A stretch of DNA of 20,619 nt from Russula earlei (lineage: Eukaryota; Basidiomycota; Agaricomycetes; Russulales; Russulaceae), in assembly GCA_025769875.1 (NCBI GenBank), contig JAGFNK010000831.1:1-20619 (forward strand). The letters run 5' to 3'. The notes below the pieces were generated by a model. That model ran no database searches. It was not told where the DNA came from and was given only the letters and a program-made list of their open reading frames with translations. This document shows, one piece after another, positions 18,716 through 20,619 of this stretch. The position numbers were made by a program, and so were the translations under genes. Position 1 is the stretch's first letter, and every line of letters begins with the position of its first letter.

Positions 18716-18934
18716 TTATAGACCTGTTGCTCCTGCAACGGTAGGGACTTGTTTCTTTAGAAGGTGGAGTAGTTTGCATATGAAAAGTCGAAGTCTGTTT
18801 GTTCGTGGGGAGTTCTCTCTTGTTCTATGGATTGCTTTGGGGATAGCTGTGGTCAATTGAGTGCATGTGATCACAGAGGTTCTCTGAAAAGTTCTTTGGT
18901 AACAAGGATAAAGATGGTCATCGATGGAGCTCAT
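18716..18934 (-). CDS. Small open frame at 3' end of B2
   Basis: A 72-codon frame (MSSIDDHLYPCYQRTFQRT...) begins just downstream of the pol stop, overlaps the polypurine tract, and is equal in length to the broken B1 frame. No domain is recognised. It may be an accessory ORF, but translation is unproven and overlap with priming sequence could explain the conservation. Confidence 0.3.
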   Translation of the reverse strand: MSSIDDHLYPCYQRTFQRTSVITCTQLTTAIPKAIHRTRENSPRTNRLRLFICKLLHLLKKQVPTVAGATGL

Positions 18935-18950
18935 GTTGAGAGTTGTTGGT

Positions 18951-20619
18951 TTAAGGGTTACTCCTGGTGGGAATCGTTTTAAGCGCCTTTGGATATTTCC
19001 GATGGAAGTCTTTAACAAGTAATTGCGCTTTTGATAGGTTAGATGCTGGTTCCCAAGTATTTTCTGTGGCAGTGTACCCTTTCCATTTAACTAGGTATTG
19101 GATCCCTTTGTGGTTTGGGGAGAGCCAAGAGTTTAAGATCTGTTCTACTTCATATTGTTCTTCTCCTTCGACTAGTATCGGTGGTGGGTTTGAGAAGTTA
19201 GGACCGTGGGCAAAGGTTTCTTTGTAAGGTTTAATCAGGGAGTGGTGAAAAACCGGGTGTATCTTCCAGGACTTTGGTAGCTCAAGGCGAATGTTTACTG
19301 GATAGGCAGTGATGACTTTGAATGGTCCATAGCTTCGAGGGGCTAGTTTTGCTTTTGGGTGAGTGGTTCGTAGATTTGTGGCTTCCAACCATACTTGATC
19401 CCCTTCTTTAAAATGAAATGTGGAGGATTGGGGTCCTGATTGTTTCATGATCTCAGTTGCTCAGTTCAGGGAGGCAGCTACTTCTTCTCTGAGCTGGTTT
19501 AGTCTTGTTAGTCTTTCTTGGATTGAAGGGAACTTTGATGTAAAGGCAAGGGGCGGAGCAAATGTGGGGTTAAAGCCATACCAGACCTCAAAAGGGGGTT
19601 TGTTTGTAGCACTGTGTTGTCTGGCATTATGTGCAAACTCCATAAAGGGAATTAGTTCTGCCCAATTGTTTGCTTGGTGGTTGCAAAATATTCGTAGGTA
19701 TTGTTCTAGTTCTTGGTTAACTCATTCTGTTTCTCCATCTGTCTGTGGGTGATATGCTGTGCTCAATGATACCTTGACGTTTTATTTTTTCCATAGTTCT
19801 TGAGTAACTTTTGCTGCAAATTGAGGGCCTCTGTCTGATATTATTTGTGTTGGGAGGCCTATTCTTCTCCAGACATTGTTCATAATTAATGTTGCTGTTT
19901 CATCTGCTGTGATTGTCTTGTGGCAAGGGGTAATGATTATTGCTTTGCTGAATTGATCTACCATGACTAGGAGGCTGTCAAAGCCTTGTGAAACCGGTAG
20001 GTCCGTGATAAAGTCCATGGTAATGATTTTCCATACTTCTCCAGCTGGTGTAATTGGTACAAGGGGTGTTTCTGTCTTTGGGCAGTTCTTTGTGCTTTGG
20101 CAAATTGCACAACTGTCTACATAACTTTTGACATAGGTTAGCATTCCTGGCCACCAATAGTTTCAGCTGATTAGTTTGTAAGTCTTCCATTGGCCAGGAT
20201 GTCCAGTGGCGAGGGAGTCATTATGTAGTTTCAGAATTTTCTTTCATAGGGTGTCATTGTTTGGGATATAGACTTTTCCTTTGAATAATATTTGTCCATC
20301 TTCGAGGTTCCAGTCTTGTAAGCCTTTGGATAATTGTCTTGGTCCATTCTTTATAATGATTGCTAACACATTAGATACTTCTGGGTCGTAGTCTTTGCTA
20401 GATCGCAGTTGTTGTCGAAGTTCTTGGTCGCTGATTGGTTCTGTAGCAGAGGTGCATGTTCCTTCAATTTTAAAATATTTGTCATCTAGGAGCACCTTTC
20501 CATCATTTTTGTTTTGTATCCCCTCTTTCAAGTCTGGCCGCCTGGACAGACCATCTGCTTTGTTCATAGTTCCTGGGTGATGGGTGATGGTGAAGTCAAA
20601 ATTGCTGAGAAGGAGTGCC
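18951..20619 (-). pseudogene. pol: Pol of B2: integrase and chromodomain
   Basis: A single minus-strand frame from the window edge to TAA at 18951, with no indels seen, broken by TGA at 20244, 20163, 19722 and 19461 and TAA at 19782. Order: end of RNase H region (TMNKADGLSRRPDLKEG), integrase zinc-binding region (CAICQSTKN), core with TMDFITDLP, then ISDRGPQFAAKVTQEL and HPQTDGETE. After these come WYGFNPTFAPPLAFTSKFPS, the GPF-type segment, and a chromodomain (YEVEQILNSW...YLVKWKGY...ENTWEPASNL). Three of the TGA codons are CGA in B1. The protein would integrate cDNA if intact; this copy cannot make it. Confidence 0.92.

Larger units (their letters stand above)
17875..20619 (-). mobile_element. 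Ty3/gypsy chromovirus copy B2 (runs off window)
   Basis: Collinear with B1: 829-bp 3' LTR, polypurine tract, small ORF, chromodomain, integrase, and the segment joining RNase H to integrase. The element continues past the right edge. The five bases before the LTR are cttgg, different from B1's gttgc, so this is an independent insertion. Confidence 0.9.

Noticed and set aside
1..20619. tRNA, rRNA, riboswitch or bacterial promoter and terminator features
   Set aside because: None could be supported; the sequence is eukaryotic retroelement-rich DNA and no cloverleaf or rRNA segment was recognised.

Overview
The window reads as a nested transposon cluster from a filamentous fungus, most likely an agaricomycete basidiomycete. 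The reasons are chromodomain Ty3/gypsy pol, gag families of a kind I associate with mushrooms and polypores, LTRs with TGT...ACA ends, and a decayed gene with an intron of about 63 bp. I see no intact cellular gene, no tRNA or rRNA, no CRISPR array and no bacterial-type operon. Almost every recognisable reading frame is broken, usually by TGA where the family or a sister copy has CGA.

Layout from left to right. (1) 1-866: the 3' end of an LTR element (D). It has a zinc-knuckle ORF running straight into a polypurine tract and an LTR at 867-1391. (2) 1393-2685: a plus-strand gag (element A) behind that LTR, cut after its zinc knuckle. (3) 2686-5648: a minus-strand chromovirus-type Ty3/gypsy copy (B1) with an 829-bp 3' LTR, chromodomain, integrase and the end of RNase H. 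(4) 5649-9240: a unit bounded by ~412-bp terminal inverted repeats (TIR1). It carries a gag-like ORF with a long Ala/Ser/Thr/Pro-rich tail, itself split by a solo LTR (6405-6885) with perfect 5-bp target duplications. (5) 9241-9710 and 14799-15591: two halves of one minus-strand gag (element C). (6) 9711-14798: the unit splitting that gag (TIR2), with ~680-bp inverted repeats built from 153-bp tandem units. Its left repeat is split by another solo LTR (10228-11190, TSD tgtgc). Its interior holds a decayed, intron-containing copy of a Pex24p/dysferlin-domain peroxin gene. (7) 15592-17038: leader and probable 5' LTR of element C. (8) 17039-17874: unassigned flank. (9) 17875-20619: a second copy of the B family (B2), running off the window.

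The elements do not form a working pathway; they form a stratigraphy. B1 landed in A. TIR2 landed in C's gag, and a solo LTR later landed in TIR2. Another solo LTR landed in TIR1's gag-like gene. The flanks of TIR1 belong to two different retroelements, which suggests rearrangement through TIR1. The two TIR units are the most unusual content: one seems to have captured a host peroxin gene fragment (Pack-MULE-like) and the other carries a gag-like gene. All calls are by eye from translation and alignment; no database search was run.
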